NCBI GenBank assembly: GCA_963844405.1
Contig: CAWJNZ010000008.1
Span: forward strand, 248,001-312,000
Length of the DNA: 64,000 nucleotides
Direction: 5' to 3'
DNA from: DASSUW01 sp963844405
GTDB lineage: Bacteria; Actinomycetota; Thermoleophilia; Solirubrobacterales; Solirubrobacteraceae
Position numbers and translations under genes: made by a program. Shown here one piece after another: positions 1 to 8,389 of the stretch. The notes under the pieces were generated by a model. It worked only from the letters and a program-made list of their open reading frames with translations. It did not search any database and was not told where the DNA came from. Within the stretch, counting starts at the first letter, position 1. Every line of letters begins with the position of its first letter.

Positions 1-732
1 CGGCACGCCGACACCGAGGTCGGGCCGCTCGCCTCGCACGCCGACCTCGAGGCGGTCGAGCGGCTGGTCGCCGAGGCGGAGGCGGGCGGGGCCGAGCGGC
101 TGTGCGGCGGCCCGCTGACGCTGCCCGGGCTCGAGGGCGCATTCTGCGCGCCGATCGTGCTCCGCGGCGTGCCGCACGACGCGCGGCTCCTGCGCGAGCT
201 GCCGCCCGGCCCGGTGCTGGCCGTCCTCGAGGCCGCCTCCGAGCGTGAGGCGATCGGGCTCGCCGCCGAGCACGCGGACGCGCCGGTGTCGGTGTGGACC
301 GACAACCGCCGCCACGGGGAGCGCGTCGCGCGAGCGCTGGGCGCCGAGCTCGCCTGGGTCAACGAGCACGGCCAGACGGTGCCGAGCGTGCCCGTACGGC
401 TGGCCCGCCATACGGCACCGCACCGGCTCGCTTCCCAGCCCGCCCGCGTCCGCAGCGCGCGCTGGCTGCCCTACGACCCCGCGCTCGTCGCCGCCCGCAC
501 CGCGGCGGCCCGGCTGCTGCACGGGCGCGAGAGCGAGCGCGCGGCGGCGCTGCGCGCCGGCGCGCTGCCGGTCGCGCGGCTGGCGTGGCGCGCGGCGCGC
601 TCGGCGGCCCGCCGCCCGCACGGATCGACGGCGGTCGGAAACGATCCGGCGGCGGCCCGCCGGCCGACTCAGCCCCCGAACCGGTCGGGGTCGAAGGGGT
701 CGAGGTCGATCGGCGAGGGCTCGCCGCAGTAG
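1..732 (+). CDS. Aldehyde dehydrogenase family protein, C-terminal part (5' end outside window)
   Basis: The frame is open from base 1, so the N-terminal Rossmann part and probably the catalytic Cys lie upstream of the window. What is visible resembles the ALDH C-terminal half: the GPLASHADLEAVERLV segment that precedes the NAD-linked C-terminal domain, and a WVNEHG segment near the substrate pocket. The last ~50 residues are Arg/Ala-rich and the stop lies 64 bases inside the 3' end of the convergent FAD oxidoreductase, so the tail may be unreliable. The substrate is unknown. Next to a hydroxyproline cluster that already has its own semialdehyde dehydrogenase, this is probably a separate enzyme. 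Confidence 0.75.
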   Translation, partial: RHADTEVGPLASHADLEAVERLVAEAEAGGAERLCGGPLTLPGLEGAFCAPIVLRGVPHDARLLRELPPGPVLAVLEAASEREAIGLAAEHADAPVSVWTDNRRHGERVARALGAELAWVNEHGQTVPSVPVRLARHTAPHRLASQPARVRSARWLPYDPALVAARTAAARLLHGRESERAAALRAGALPVARLAWRAARSAARRPHGSTAVGNDPAAARRPTQPPNRSGSKGSRSIGEGSPQ

Positions 733-1781
733 GCCTGGGCGACCAGGCGGCCGGTGACCGGGCCGAGCGCGACGCCGGCGCCCTCGTGGCCGGTCGCCAG
801 CCACAGGCCCTCGACCGCCTTCGACAGTCCGATGGCCGGCAGGTGGTCGGGCAGCCAGGGCCGCAGGCCGGCCCACGCCGCGCGCCGCGGGAGCGAGGCG
901 AGTCGCGGGAAGAGCCGCGCCGCGCGGGCGACCATCGCCTCCGACACGGCGTCGTCGACCTCCGTGTCGAACCCGCGCCGCTCGCGGCTCGAGCCGACGA
1001 GGACGTCGCCGTCCCACGTCGTCTCGACCACGGTGGTCACCTGGAGCGCGGCGTCGGCGCTCTGCACCGAGGCGAGGTACGAGCCGTCGACGACCTTGTG
1101 CCGGACCTCGGCCGGCGCGAGCTTGACGAGCTGGCCCTTGCGCGGCTCGAGCGGGAGCCGCACGCCGGCGTGCTCGGCGAGCGGCGCGCTCCACGGTCCG
1201 GCGGCGATGACGACCGCGCCGGCCGGGATCCGCTCGCCGCCCTGCAGCACGACGCCGCCGTCGATCTCCACCACGCGCGCGCCGGTGCGGACCTCGGCGC
1301 CGGCCGCCTCGGCCTCGCGTGCCAGCGCGCGGGCGATGGCGCGCGGGTCGCACTGGAGGTCGGCCTCGAAGTAGCTCGCGCCGCGGACCTCGCCGGTCAG
1401 CTCCGGCTCCAGCGCACGGACGTCCTCCACGAGCTCGCCGCCCACCCCCGCCTCGCGCAGCCGCTCCAGGCGCGCGGGCTCGGCCGCCCACGTCTCCTCT
1501 TCCGGGTGCGCGATCAGCGCGCCCTTGCGGCGGATCCGCGCCTCGTCGCCGAGCCGCTCCTCGAGCTCGTCGAACATCTGGAGCCCGTGCAGGCACAGGT
1601 CGAGCTCCGGGCCGACGTCCTTGTCCGAGCACAGCACGTTGCCCTCGCCGAGGCCGGTGGTGCCGCCGGAGACCTCGCCGGCGTCGAGCAGCACGACGTC
1701 GACGCCGCGCACGGCGAGCTCTCGCGCCGTCGCCGTGCCGACGATCCCCGCGCCGACGACCGCGACCTCGCGCGACCTCAC
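669..1781 (-). CDS. FAD-dependent D-amino-acid oxidoreductase (DAO family), likely D-hydroxyproline dehydrogenase
   Basis: 370 aa DAO-family flavoprotein. The N-terminal dinucleotide fold VVGAGIVGTATARELA (residues ~8-23) binds FAD; the C-terminal GLRPWLPDHLPAIG and ATGHEGAGVALGP segments are the usual FAD-closing motifs. The GTG start overlaps the TGA of the epimerase upstream (GTGA), so the two are translationally coupled. Context implies oxidation of cis-4-hydroxy-D-proline to 1-pyrroline-4-hydroxy-2-carboxylate, the step after the epimerase (HypO role in Sinorhizobium nomenclature). Glycine oxidase or another D-amino-acid dehydrogenase cannot be excluded from sequence alone. It is the last gene of the leftward operon. 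Confidence 0.85.
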   Translation of the reverse strand: MRSREVAVVGAGIVGTATARELAVRGVDVVLLDAGEVSGGTTGLGEGNVLCSDKDVGPELDLCLHGLQMFDELEERLGDEARIRRKGALIAHPEEETWAAEPARLERLREAGVGGELVEDVRALEPELTGEVRGASYFEADLQCDPRAIARALAREAEAAGAEVRTGARVVEIDGGVVLQGGERIPAGAVVIAAGPWSAPLAEHAGVRLPLEPRKGQLVKLAPAEVRHKVVDGSYLASVQSADAALQVTTVVETTWDGDVLVGSSRERRGFDTEVDDAVSEAMVARAARLFPRLASLPRRAAWAGLRPWLPDHLPAIGLSKAVEGLWLATGHEGAGVALGPVTGRLVAQAYCGEPSPIDLDPFDPDRFGG

Positions 1782-2740
1782 AGGGCGAAGCCGGCGGGGA
1801 AGGGGTCGTCGGGCTCGAGCACGTAGGTGCCGCTGCCGGTCACCCACGCGCGGCCGGTGATCTCCGGCACGACGGCGTCGTACGAGCCCACCTTCGTCTC
1901 CTCCACCAGGCGGCCGGTGAAGCGCGTGCCGATCGGCGACTCGTTGACGAAAGGCTCGCCGAGCGCCAGCTCTCCACGGGCGTGCAGCTGGGCCATGCGT
2001 GCCGAGGTGCCCGTGCCGCACGGCGAGCGGTCGAGCCAGCCGGGATGGATCGAGGTCGCGCTGCGGGCGTGCGCGCCGTCGGCACCCGGCGCGTGGAAGA
2101 CGACGTGGTGGCAGCCGGCGATGCGCTCGTCGAGCGGGTGCACCGGCGGGTTCTCGTTCACCGCCGCCATCAGGCCGAGCCCGCGCGCGACGTACTCGTC
2201 GGCCCGCGCCGGATCGACCGATTCCACCGGCACGAGCGCGTAGAAGTTGCCGCCGAAGGCGATGTCGCACACCACGTCGCCGACGCGGCGCTCGCGCTCG
2301 TAGAGAAACGAGGAGACGTTGCGGATCGTGACCGAGCGTGCCCGGCCCTCGGAGACCGCCACGCGCGCCTCCACCAGCCCGGCCGGCGTGTCGAGCCGCA
2401 CCACGGTCTCGGGCTCGCGCACCTCGACGCGGCCGGTCTCCACCAGGACCGTGGCCACGCCGATCGTCCCGTGCCCGCACATCGGCAGGCAGCCGCTGAC
2501 CTCGATGAACAGCACGCCCCAGTCGGCGTCGTCGCGGGTCGGCGGCTGCAGGATGGCGCCCGACATCGCCGAGTGCCCGCGCGGCTCGCGCATGAGCAGC
2601 AGCCGCAGGTCGTCCATCTCGCGCTCGAAGTGCAGCTTGCGCTCGAGCATGGTGGCGCCGGGGATCGCGTCGACCCCGGCCGTCACCACGCGCGTGGGCA
2701 TGCCCTCCGTGTGCGAGTCGACGGCCTCGACGGTCGTCAT
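1778..2740 (-). CDS. Proline racemase family, likely 4-hydroxyproline 2-epimerase
   Basis: 320 aa, the usual length for the family. Both catalytic cysteines are present: Cys88 in MCGHGTIG and Cys241 in DRSPCGTGTSA, which separates true epimerases/racemases from the Cys-to-Thr/Ser 3-hydroxyproline dehydratases. GGNFYALV is also typical. It should convert trans-4-hydroxy-L-proline to cis-4-hydroxy-D-proline in the cytoplasm, the first step of the pathway encoded here. The ATG overlaps the stop of the upstream DapA-like gene by four bases (ATGA). Proline racemase itself is the alternative, but the neighbouring enzymes favour hydroxyproline. Confidence 0.87.
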   Translation of the reverse strand: MTTVEAVDSHTEGMPTRVVTAGVDAIPGATMLERKLHFEREMDDLRLLLMREPRGHSAMSGAILQPPTRDDADWGVLFIEVSGCLPMCGHGTIGVATVLVETGRVEVREPETVVRLDTPAGLVEARVAVSEGRARSVTIRNVSSFLYERERRVGDVVCDIAFGGNFYALVPVESVDPARADEYVARGLGLMAAVNENPPVHPLDERIAGCHHVVFHAPGADGAHARSATSIHPGWLDRSPCGTGTSARMAQLHARGELALGEPFVNESPIGTRFTGRLVEETKVGSYDAVVPEITGRAWVTGSGTYVLEPDDPFPAGFAL

Positions 2741-3624
2741 ACCGCGGCGCCCTCCCGCAGGACAGCCAGCGCGTCGGTGAGCGCGACGCGCTCGGCCTCG
2801 TTGAGCGGCATGCGCGGCGGCCGCGTCGGTCCGCCGACGAAGCCCGCCTCGTCCATGGCGGCCTTGAAGTACTGGACGAGCTTGGGCGTCATGTCGAAGC
2901 GCGCGAGCGGCAGCAGGCGGCGGTAGATCCCGCGCGCGGTGTCGAGGTCGCCGGCGCGGCACGCCTCGTATAGGGCGACGCAGTCGCGCGGCGCGACGTC
3001 GGCCACGCCGCTGACCCAGCCGGTGGCCCCGGCGGAGAAGCCCTCGAGCGCCCAGTCGTCGCCGCCCACGAGCACCTCGGCGCCGGGCACCGCGTCGATC
3101 AGCGCCGGGATCCGGCGCGCGTCGCCCGAGCACTCCTTGAAGGCCACGACGCGGTCGATCTCCTCGTACAGGCGGGCCAGCAGGGCGACGCCCATGTCGA
3201 TGCCGCTCGCGTCCGGGTTGTTGTAGGCCATCAGCGGCAGGCCGGCGGCCTCGGCGACCGAGCGGTAGTAGGCGACGATCTCGTCGTCGTCGCCGCGGTA
3301 GCCGAGCGGCGGGAGCATCATCAGCGCCACGGCGCCGGCCTCGGCCGCGTCGGCGGCGAGGGCGATGGCGGCGGCGGGCGTTCCCGCGGAGACGCCGGCG
3401 ATCACCGGAACGCGGCCGTCGACCGCGCTCGCGACGGCCTCGACCACCTGGCGGCGCTCGGCGGTCGAGAGGCTGGCGGCTTCGCCCATCGTCCCGGTGG
3501 CGACGATCCCGTGCACGCCGGCGTCGAGCAGCGCCTGGACGTTGGCGGCGAGGCCCTCGAAGTCGATGGCGCCGGAGGCGTCGAACGGGGTGGTGACGGC
3601 GGGGATGATGCCGGGGAAGCGCAT
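2737..3624 (-). CDS. DapA/NanA-family aldolase, likely 1-pyrroline-4-hydroxy-2-carboxylate deaminase
   Basis: 295 aa class I aldolase fold (DHDPS superfamily). GIIPAVTTPF at the N-terminus, GTMGEAASLS for the carboxylate pocket, YNNP and the Schiff-base lysine in VAFKECSGD are visible. True DapA has GTTGE and usually sits with lysine genes; here the neighbours are an epimerase, a D-amino-acid dehydrogenase and a ketoglutarate-semialdehyde dehydrogenase. The fitting role is therefore deamination/dehydration of 1-pyrroline-4-hydroxy-2-carboxylate to 2,5-dioxopentanoate (HypD role). It follows the FadR-type regulator by 9 bases in the same leftward operon. Confidence 0.82.
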   Translation of the reverse strand: MRFPGIIPAVTTPFDASGAIDFEGLAANVQALLDAGVHGIVATGTMGEAASLSTAERRQVVEAVASAVDGRVPVIAGVSAGTPAAAIALAADAAEAGAVALMMLPPLGYRGDDDEIVAYYRSVAEAAGLPLMAYNNPDASGIDMGVALLARLYEEIDRVVAFKECSGDARRIPALIDAVPGAEVLVGGDDWALEGFSAGATGWVSGVADVAPRDCVALYEACRAGDLDTARGIYRRLLPLARFDMTPKLVQYFKAAMDEAGFVGGPTRPPRMPLNEAERVALTDALAVLREGAAV

Positions 3625-3633
3625 GGGGGCCTT

Positions 3634-4311
3634 TCAGTCGAGGGTCATGTAGCGGCGGACGCGGCGGATGTGCTGGGCGGCGAAGAGCTCGGCGGCGTCG
3701 CCGTCGCCCTCGGCGATCGCCTCGTAGATCATCCGGTGCTCGGCCAGGTGCAGGGTGGTGCGGCCGGGGACCGCGATCGAGTCGTCGCGCAGCCGCTGCC
3801 ACAGCGGCTCGTCCATGACGGCGGCGATGCGATCGGCGAGGTCGGTGAGGACGGGGTTGCCGGTCAGCGCGGCGATCCGCTGGTGGAAGCGGCGGTCGCA
3901 GTCGTTCCAGACGTCGCCCGTGGCGTCTTCCATCGTCGCGAGCAGGCGTTCGATCTCGTCGTCCGAGCCGGCGCGCTGGGCGGCCAGGCGCGCGACCGCC
4001 GGCTCGAGCAGCGCACGCGCCTCGAGGAGGTCCGACGGGCTGGAGTCGTGCACCTCGCGGACCTCGTCCGGCGTGGCGGCCACGAACGTGCCCGAGCCCG
4101 GCCGCGTCTCGACGAGCCCGGCGACCTGGAGGGCGGCGATCGCCTCGCGGACCGAGGCGCGCCCGACGTCCAGACGCCGAGCGAGATCGCGCTCCGAAGG
4201 CAACCGCTCGCCGGGCGTGAGCCGGCCGGCGCGGATGTCGGCGGCCAGCAGGTCCGCGACCTGCTCATAGCGCTGACGAGGACGGAAAGTGGTTTGTTGA
4301 TCGGACAGCAT
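3634..4311 (-). CDS. FadR-type GntR transcriptional regulator of the hydroxyproline cluster
   Basis: 225 aa. N-terminal winged helix-turn-helix at residues ~14-78 (GERLPSERDLARRLDVGRAS, then a GSGTF wing). The C-terminal FCD ligand domain has the expected Asp/His metal-site pattern (NDCDRRFHQRI, LAEHRMIYEAI, FAAQHIRRV). The ATG at 4311 was chosen because the longer frame runs through the divergent dehydrogenase gene. It is the first gene of the leftward operon and faces the dehydrogenase across a 33-base gap holding overlapping palindromes, so it probably represses both directions. The ligand is likely hydroxyproline or an intermediate (inference). Confidence 0.87.
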   Translation of the reverse strand: MLSDQQTTFRPRQRYEQVADLLAADIRAGRLTPGERLPSERDLARRLDVGRASVREAIAALQVAGLVETRPGSGTFVAATPDEVREVHDSSPSDLLEARALLEPAVARLAAQRAGSDDEIERLLATMEDATGDVWNDCDRRFHQRIAALTGNPVLTDLADRIAAVMDEPLWQRLRDDSIAVPGRTTLHLAEHRMIYEAIAEGDGDAAELFAAQHIRRVRRYMTLD

Positions 4312-4312
4312 T

Positions 4313-4334
4313 GGTTCGGTTACCGAACCGGTAA
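4313..4334. promoter_or_regulatory. Overlapping palindromic operators between the FadR-type gene and KGSA dehydrogenase
   Basis: Two interlocked dyads fill the 33-base divergent gap. GGTTCGGT-T-ACCGAACC spans 4313-4329 with 8-base perfect arms, and TTACCG-AAC-CGGTAA spans 4320-4334. GntR/FadR proteins bind short dyads of this kind. The position covers the start regions of both divergent genes, so one bound dimer could control both. Binding itself is inferred. Confidence 0.6.
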
Positions 4335-4344
4335 GGTACACGCC

Positions 4345-5862
4345 ATGGCGCTGACTTTCAACTCCGTCGATCCACGAACCGGCGAGCCCGGGCCCAGCTA
4401 CGAGGAGGCGACGGCGGACGACGTGCGCGCCGCGGTGGAAGCCGCGGCGGCGGTCCACCGGTCCGGCGCGATGCGCGACCGCGCCAGGCGCGCCGCCCTG
4501 CTGCGGGGCGCCGCCGCGCGCCTGCGGGCGGCCGGCGACGAGATCGTGACGGTGTGCGAGGCCGAGACCGGGCTGCCGGTGGTGCCGCGGCTGCGCTCGG
4601 AGCTCGAGCGCACCTGCGGGCAACTCGAGGCGTTCGCCGCGATGGTCGACGCGGGCGACGACTGCGAGGCGATCATCGACCACGCCGACCCCGACGCGAA
4701 GCCGATCCCGAAGCCCGACGTCCGCCGCATGCTGGTCCCGATCGGACCGGTCGCCGTGTTCGGCGCGTCCAACTTCCCGCTCGCCTTCTCGACCGCGGGC
4801 GGCGACACCGCCAGCGCGCTGGCGGCCGGCTGCCCGGTGATCGTCAAGGGCCATCCGTCGCATCCGGGAACCGGCGAGCTCGTCGCGCGCGAGCTGCGCG
4901 CCGCGGTGGCGGAGGCGGGGCTGCCCGAGGGCACGTTCGCGCACCTGCCGGCGGCGGGGATCGAGGTCGGCGAGGCGCTGGTCGACGCGCCGGAGACCGC
5001 GGCGGTCGGGTTCACCGGCTCGTTCGCCGGCGGCAAGGCGATCTTCGACCGCGCCGCACGGCGGCCGGCGCCGATCCCCGTCTACGCCGAGATGGGCTCG
5101 GTGAACCCGATCGTGGTCACCGAGGCGGCGCTGCGGGCGCGCGCGGACGCGATCGCCGACGGCCTCACCGCCTCGGTCGCGAGCTTCGGTGGCCAGCTCT
5201 GCACCAAGCCCGGCGTGGTCTTCGTCCCGGCGGGCGAGGCGGGCGACGCCTTCGTCGCCGACCTGGCGGCGCGACTCGACGCCGCCGACCCGCAGGTGCT
5301 GCTCAACGAGCGCCTGCGCGACGCGCTGCGCGAGGCGGTCGGACGGCTGGAGGGCGAGGCGCGGCCGCTCGGGTCCGCCCCCGAGCCGGACGGGCCCGGC
5401 TTCCGCTACCAGCCGGCCGCCTACGAGGCGCCGGCCTCGGCGGCGGGCGGCGCGCTGCTCGAGGAGCACTTCGGACCGGTCGTGCTCCTGCTGCGCCACG
5501 GATCGCGCGCGGAGCTGCTGTCTGCGCTCGGGCGCATCGAGGGTCAGCTCACGGGCACGCTGCACGCCGAGGCGGGCGAGGACGTGGCCGACGTCGCCGC
5601 GGCGCTTGAAGAGCGCGCCGGCCGGGTGATCTTCAACGGCTTCCCGACCGGCGTCGCCGTGACCTTCGGCATGCACCACGGCGGCCCGTTCCCGGCCACC
5701 ACGAGCCCGCTGCACACGTCGGTCGGCATGACCGCGGCGCGACGCTTCACGCGGCCCGTCGCGCTCCAGGACGCGCCCGCGGACGTGCTCCCGCCGGAGC
5801 TGCTCGAGGACAACCCGCTCGGCATCCGCCGGCGCGTCGACGGCGGGTTCGAATCCCGCTGA
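4345..5862 (+). CDS. 2,5-dioxovalerate (alpha-ketoglutarate semialdehyde) dehydrogenase
   Basis: 505 aa ALDH of the KGSADH subgroup. PIGPVAVFGASNFPLAFSTA is the cofactor-binding stretch characteristic of this subgroup, the general-base Glu249 lies in YAEMGSVNP, and the catalytic Cys286 lies in GGQLCTKPG. It oxidises 2,5-dioxopentanoate to 2-oxoglutarate, the last step of hydroxyproline catabolism, feeding the TCA cycle. The ATG at 4345 follows the operator dyads directly, with a weak AAGG seven bases upstream. It is divergent from the FadR-type regulator, and all other pathway enzymes are on the opposite strand. The same enzyme also serves pentose and glucarate routes, but the neighbours point to hydroxyproline. 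Confidence 0.88.
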   Translation: MALTFNSVDPRTGEPGPSYEEATADDVRAAVEAAAAVHRSGAMRDRARRAALLRGAAARLRAAGDEIVTVCEAETGLPVVPRLRSELERTCGQLEAFAAMVDAGDDCEAIIDHADPDAKPIPKPDVRRMLVPIGPVAVFGASNFPLAFSTAGGDTASALAAGCPVIVKGHPSHPGTGELVARELRAAVAEAGLPEGTFAHLPAAGIEVGEALVDAPETAAVGFTGSFAGGKAIFDRAARRPAPIPVYAEMGSVNPIVVTEAALRARADAIADGLTASVASFGGQLCTKPGVVFVPAGEAGDAFVADLAARLDAADPQVLLNERLRDALREAVGRLEGEARPLGSAPEPDGPGFRYQPAAYEAPASAAGGALLEEHFGPVVLLLRHGSRAELLSALGRIEGQLTGTLHAEAGEDVADVAAALEERAGRVIFNGFPTGVAVTFGMHHGGPFPATTSPLHTSVGMTAARRFTRPVALQDAPADVLPPELLEDNPLGIRRRVDGGFESR

Positions 5863-5916
5863 GCGACCAGTAGCATTCGTCACGTGACACCTCGAGGTTG
5901 ACCCACCGCCCCGCAC

Positions 5917-5936
5917 GGCCGAGCCCCGCCTCGGTC
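5917..5936 (+). terminator. Hairpin between KGSA dehydrogenase and the ABC exporter
   Basis: GGCCGAG-CCCCGC-CTCGGTC forms a 7-pair stem (one G-T wobble) 55 bases after the dehydrogenase stop. There is no T-tract, so it is only a possible terminator or leader hairpin. The remainder of the 111-base gap shows a Shine-Dalgarno GAGAGGAG just before the next start and nothing else recognisable. Confidence 0.3.
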
Positions 5937-5973
5937 GGTTGCCCCTGGTCAACTTCCCTCGAGAGGAGTCGTC

Positions 5974-6741
5974 GTGTCCGCAGTGCAGGTAGTACAGCTC
6001 CGCAAGGAGTTCTCGCGCCGAAGACGTCCCGCCGTCGTCGCGCTCCATGAGATCTCGTTCACCGTCGCGCGCGGCGAGTGCGTGGCCGTGCTCGGCCAGA
6101 ACGGCTCCGGCAAGTCGACGCTCGTGCGACTGCTGTCGACGCTGCTGCTGCCCGACGGCGGCAGCGCGCGCGTGTTCGGCCACGACGTCGTGCGCGACGA
6201 CCGCGCCGTGCGCGCCGTGGTCAACCGCGTGTCGGTCGAGGCGTCGTTCTTCAAGCGGATGTCGGCGGCCGAGAACCTCTCGTACGCCGCGCGGTTCTAC
6301 GGGCTCGGGCCGTCGCTGACACGGCGGCGGATCCCGGAGATCCTCGAGCGGGTCGGGTTCCCCACGGCGCGGTCGTCGGCGCCGATGGAGGACCTCTCGC
6401 GCGGCATGCAGCAGAAGGTCGCGCTGGCGCGGGCGCTGCTGACGTCGCCGACGCTGCTGCTGCTCGACGAGCCGACCACCGGCCTCGACCCGCGGGCCAA
6501 GCTCGAGGTGCAGGACTTCATCCGCGAGGTGCGGCGGTCGCAAGACACCACGACGCTGCTGTGCACGCACGACATGGCCGAGGCCGAGACGCTGGCCGAC
6601 CGCGTCGGGATCCTGGACGGTGGGCGGCTGCTGGCGCTGGAGGAGGCGCGCTCGTTGAAGCGCCGCTACCGCGCCGACACGCTCGAGGGCGCGTTCCTGG
6701 TCGCGACCGGTCGCGAGTTCGTCGAAGAGGAGGCGGCGTGA
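5974..6741 (+). CDS. ABC-2 type exporter ATP-binding protein
   Basis: 255 aa nucleotide-binding subunit. Walker A is GQNGSGKST (~residues 42-50), the signature is LSRGMQQKVALARAL, Walker B is LLLLDEPTTGLDP, and the H-loop is CTHDMAEAE. The GTG start has a good GAGAGGAG ribosome site five bases upstream. The stop overlaps the permease ATG by one base, so they form one transporter of the DrrA/NatA type acting at the inner face of the membrane. The exported substrate (drug, lipid, polysaccharide or ion) cannot be told from sequence. Confidence 0.9.
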   Translation: MSAVQVVQLRKEFSRRRRPAVVALHEISFTVARGECVAVLGQNGSGKSTLVRLLSTLLLPDGGSARVFGHDVVRDDRAVRAVVNRVSVEASFFKRMSAAENLSYAARFYGLGPSLTRRRIPEILERVGFPTARSSAPMEDLSRGMQQKVALARALLTSPTLLLLDEPTTGLDPRAKLEVQDFIREVRRSQDTTTLLCTHDMAEAETLADRVGILDGGRLLALEEARSLKRRYRADTLEGAFLVATGREFVEEEAA

Positions 6742-7553
6742 TGGGCGCCGTGCGGCTGCAGGCGATCGCGCTCGGCGGGGTGGTCGAGCGCAACGCCTAC
6801 CTGGTCAAGCGCTACGGCTGGTGGGAGCTGGCCTTCTTCGTCTGGACGGTCGCCAACACGCTGACGATCGTGTTCATCGCCGACGGCGTCGAGGCGGCGG
6901 GCGGCACGCTGGACGTCGAGCGCCAGACGACGATCCTGCTGATCGGCGCGGTGATCTGGGCCTACCTCGGGATCATCTTCGAGATCCTCACCGAGACGGT
7001 CGCGTGGGAGCGCTGGGAGGGCACGATCGAGTACACGTTCATGGCGCCGCTGTCGCGCGCGGTGCACCTGCTCGGGATGGGCGCGTTCGCGGTGCTCTAC
7101 GGCGTGGTGCGGACGGCGCTGCTGTTCGCGGTCGTCGCGCTGTTCTTCGGGCTCGACTTCCCGGACGCGAACTTCGCCGCCGCGCTGGTGCTGCTGGGCG
7201 TCGCCTCGATCTCGTTCGTGGGGATCGGGATGATGACCGCGGTGCTGCCGCTGATCTCGCCCGAGAAGGGCGCCCAGCTCGGCTTCATCGCGCAGGGCCT
7301 GCTGCTCGTCGTGTCCGGCGTCTACTACCCGGTCGAGGTCATGCCCGGCTGGATGGAGTCGCTGGCGGCGGTGTCGCCGGCGACGTACGCGCTGGAGGGC
7401 ATCCGCGCGTCGGTGTTGGACGGCGCCGGGATCGGCGACGAGCTGTGGCCGCTGGCCGTCCTGGGCGTGGTTTCGATCCCGGCCGGCCTGGCGGTGTTCA
7501 GGCTCGGCGAGCGGTACGCCAAGCGTCACGGGAAGCTGAAGCGCAGCGGCTAA
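6741..7553 (+). CDS. ABC-2 type exporter permease
   Basis: 270 aa with about six hydrophobic segments (for example TILLIGAVIWAYLGIIFEIL, ALLFAVVALFFGL, VLLGVASISFVGIGMM, GFIAQGLLLVVSGVYYPV). The SGVYYPVEVMPGWM...SPATYALEGIR pattern near the C-terminus is typical of ABC-2 permeases. It starts at the ATG overlapping the ATPase stop. The TAA stop is also the first bases of a TAACGT box that can serve as the -10 element of the next gene. Confidence 0.88.
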   Translation: MGAVRLQAIALGGVVERNAYLVKRYGWWELAFFVWTVANTLTIVFIADGVEAAGGTLDVERQTTILLIGAVIWAYLGIIFEILTETVAWERWEGTIEYTFMAPLSRAVHLLGMGAFAVLYGVVRTALLFAVVALFFGLDFPDANFAAALVLLGVASISFVGIGMMTAVLPLISPEKGAQLGFIAQGLLLVVSGVYYPVEVMPGWMESLAAVSPATYALEGIRASVLDGAGIGDELWPLAVLGVVSIPAGLAVFRLGERYAKRHGKLKRSG

Positions 7554-7556
7554 CGT
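7551..7556 (+). promoter_or_regulatory. -10-like TAACGT box for the precorrin-2 dehydrogenase gene
   Basis: TAACGT ends 8 bases before the ATG at 7565, leaving room for a leaderless or near-leaderless transcript. This supports the upstream ATG, and hence the Cys-rich N-terminal extension, over the internal ATG at 7646. Confidence 0.4.
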
Positions 7557-7564
7557 TGTGCGTG

Positions 7565-8308
7565 ATGCCGGCTCAGGCCTACAGCGGCAAGGAGTGCGTC
7601 TGCCAGTTCCGCAAGGGGATCTGCGATCAGACGTGCGTGCAGGGCATGCTCGAGACGCCGTTCTACATCGCCTGCCTGCGGCTGACCGGGCGCCGCTGCG
7701 TGGTGGTCGGCGGCGGCGAGATCGGCCTCGAGAAGGTCGAGGGCCTGCTGGCGTGTGACGGCCGCGTCGTGCTGGTGGCGCCCGACGCCGTGCCCGAGCT
7801 CGTCGCGCTCGCCGAGGAGGGCTCGATCGAGTGGCTCCGGCGCGAGTACCGGCCGGGCGACGTCGAGAACACCTTCATCGCCATCGCGGCGACCGACGAC
7901 ACCGACGTCAACATCCGCGTGTTCGAGGACGCCGAGCGGCGGGCGATGCTCGTCAACGTCGTCGACGTCCCGCCGCTGTGCAACTTCATCCTCCCGGCGA
8001 TCGTGCGGACGGGTCCGCTGGCCATCGCGATCTCGACCGCGGGCGCTTCGCCCGCCTTGGCGAAGCGGATCAAGGCGCAGATCGCGGAGGAGTTCGGCGA
8101 GCCGTACGCGCGGCTGGCCGTGCTGCTGAACGAGGTGCGCGGGTGGGCGAAGGGCACGCTGCCCACCTACCAGGACCGCAAGGCCTTCTTCGAGGGCATC
8201 GTCAACGGGTCGCCCGACCCGGTGGAGCTGCTGCGCGCGGGCGACGAGGCCGCGGTCCGCGAGCTGATCGCAGCCGCGATGCGCGAGCACGCGACGGCCG
8301 CCGCCTGA
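7565..8308 (+). CDS. Precorrin-2 dehydrogenase / sirohydrochlorin ferrochelatase (CysG N-terminal domain type)
   Basis: 247 aa. From residue 28 on it is a standard siroheme synthase N-domain: MLETPFYIACLRL, the NAD-binding CVVVGGGEIGLEKV, and the helical tail SPALAKRIKAQIAEEFGEPY. It would oxidise precorrin-2 and insert iron to make siroheme, using precorrin-2 from the CobA-HemD fusion at 14676. It lacks the SUMT domain of full CysG. The first 27 residues hold four cysteines (C11, C13, C20, C24) not expected in the family. ATG 7646 (220 aa) is the conventional alternative start. Confidence 0.85.
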   Translation: MPAQAYSGKECVCQFRKGICDQTCVQGMLETPFYIACLRLTGRRCVVVGGGEIGLEKVEGLLACDGRVVLVAPDAVPELVALAEEGSIEWLRREYRPGDVENTFIAIAATDDTDVNIRVFEDAERRAMLVNVVDVPPLCNFILPAIVRTGPLAIAISTAGASPALAKRIKAQIAEEFGEPYARLAVLLNEVRGWAKGTLPTYQDRKAFFEGIVNGSPDPVELLRAGDEAAVRELIAAAMREHATAAA

Positions 8309-8389
8309 CGGCCCCGTCGCCGCCTGCCCTGATCGGCCCGATAACGAATCGCACTTGGGTCGCCGGCCTCCGGCTGCCACCGTCGTCGC

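Noticed and set aside
3634..6570. 978-codon minus-strand frame
   Set aside because: Only the last 225 codons (from ATG 4311) are a real protein, the FadR-type regulator. The rest is antisense to the dehydrogenase and ABC ATPase.
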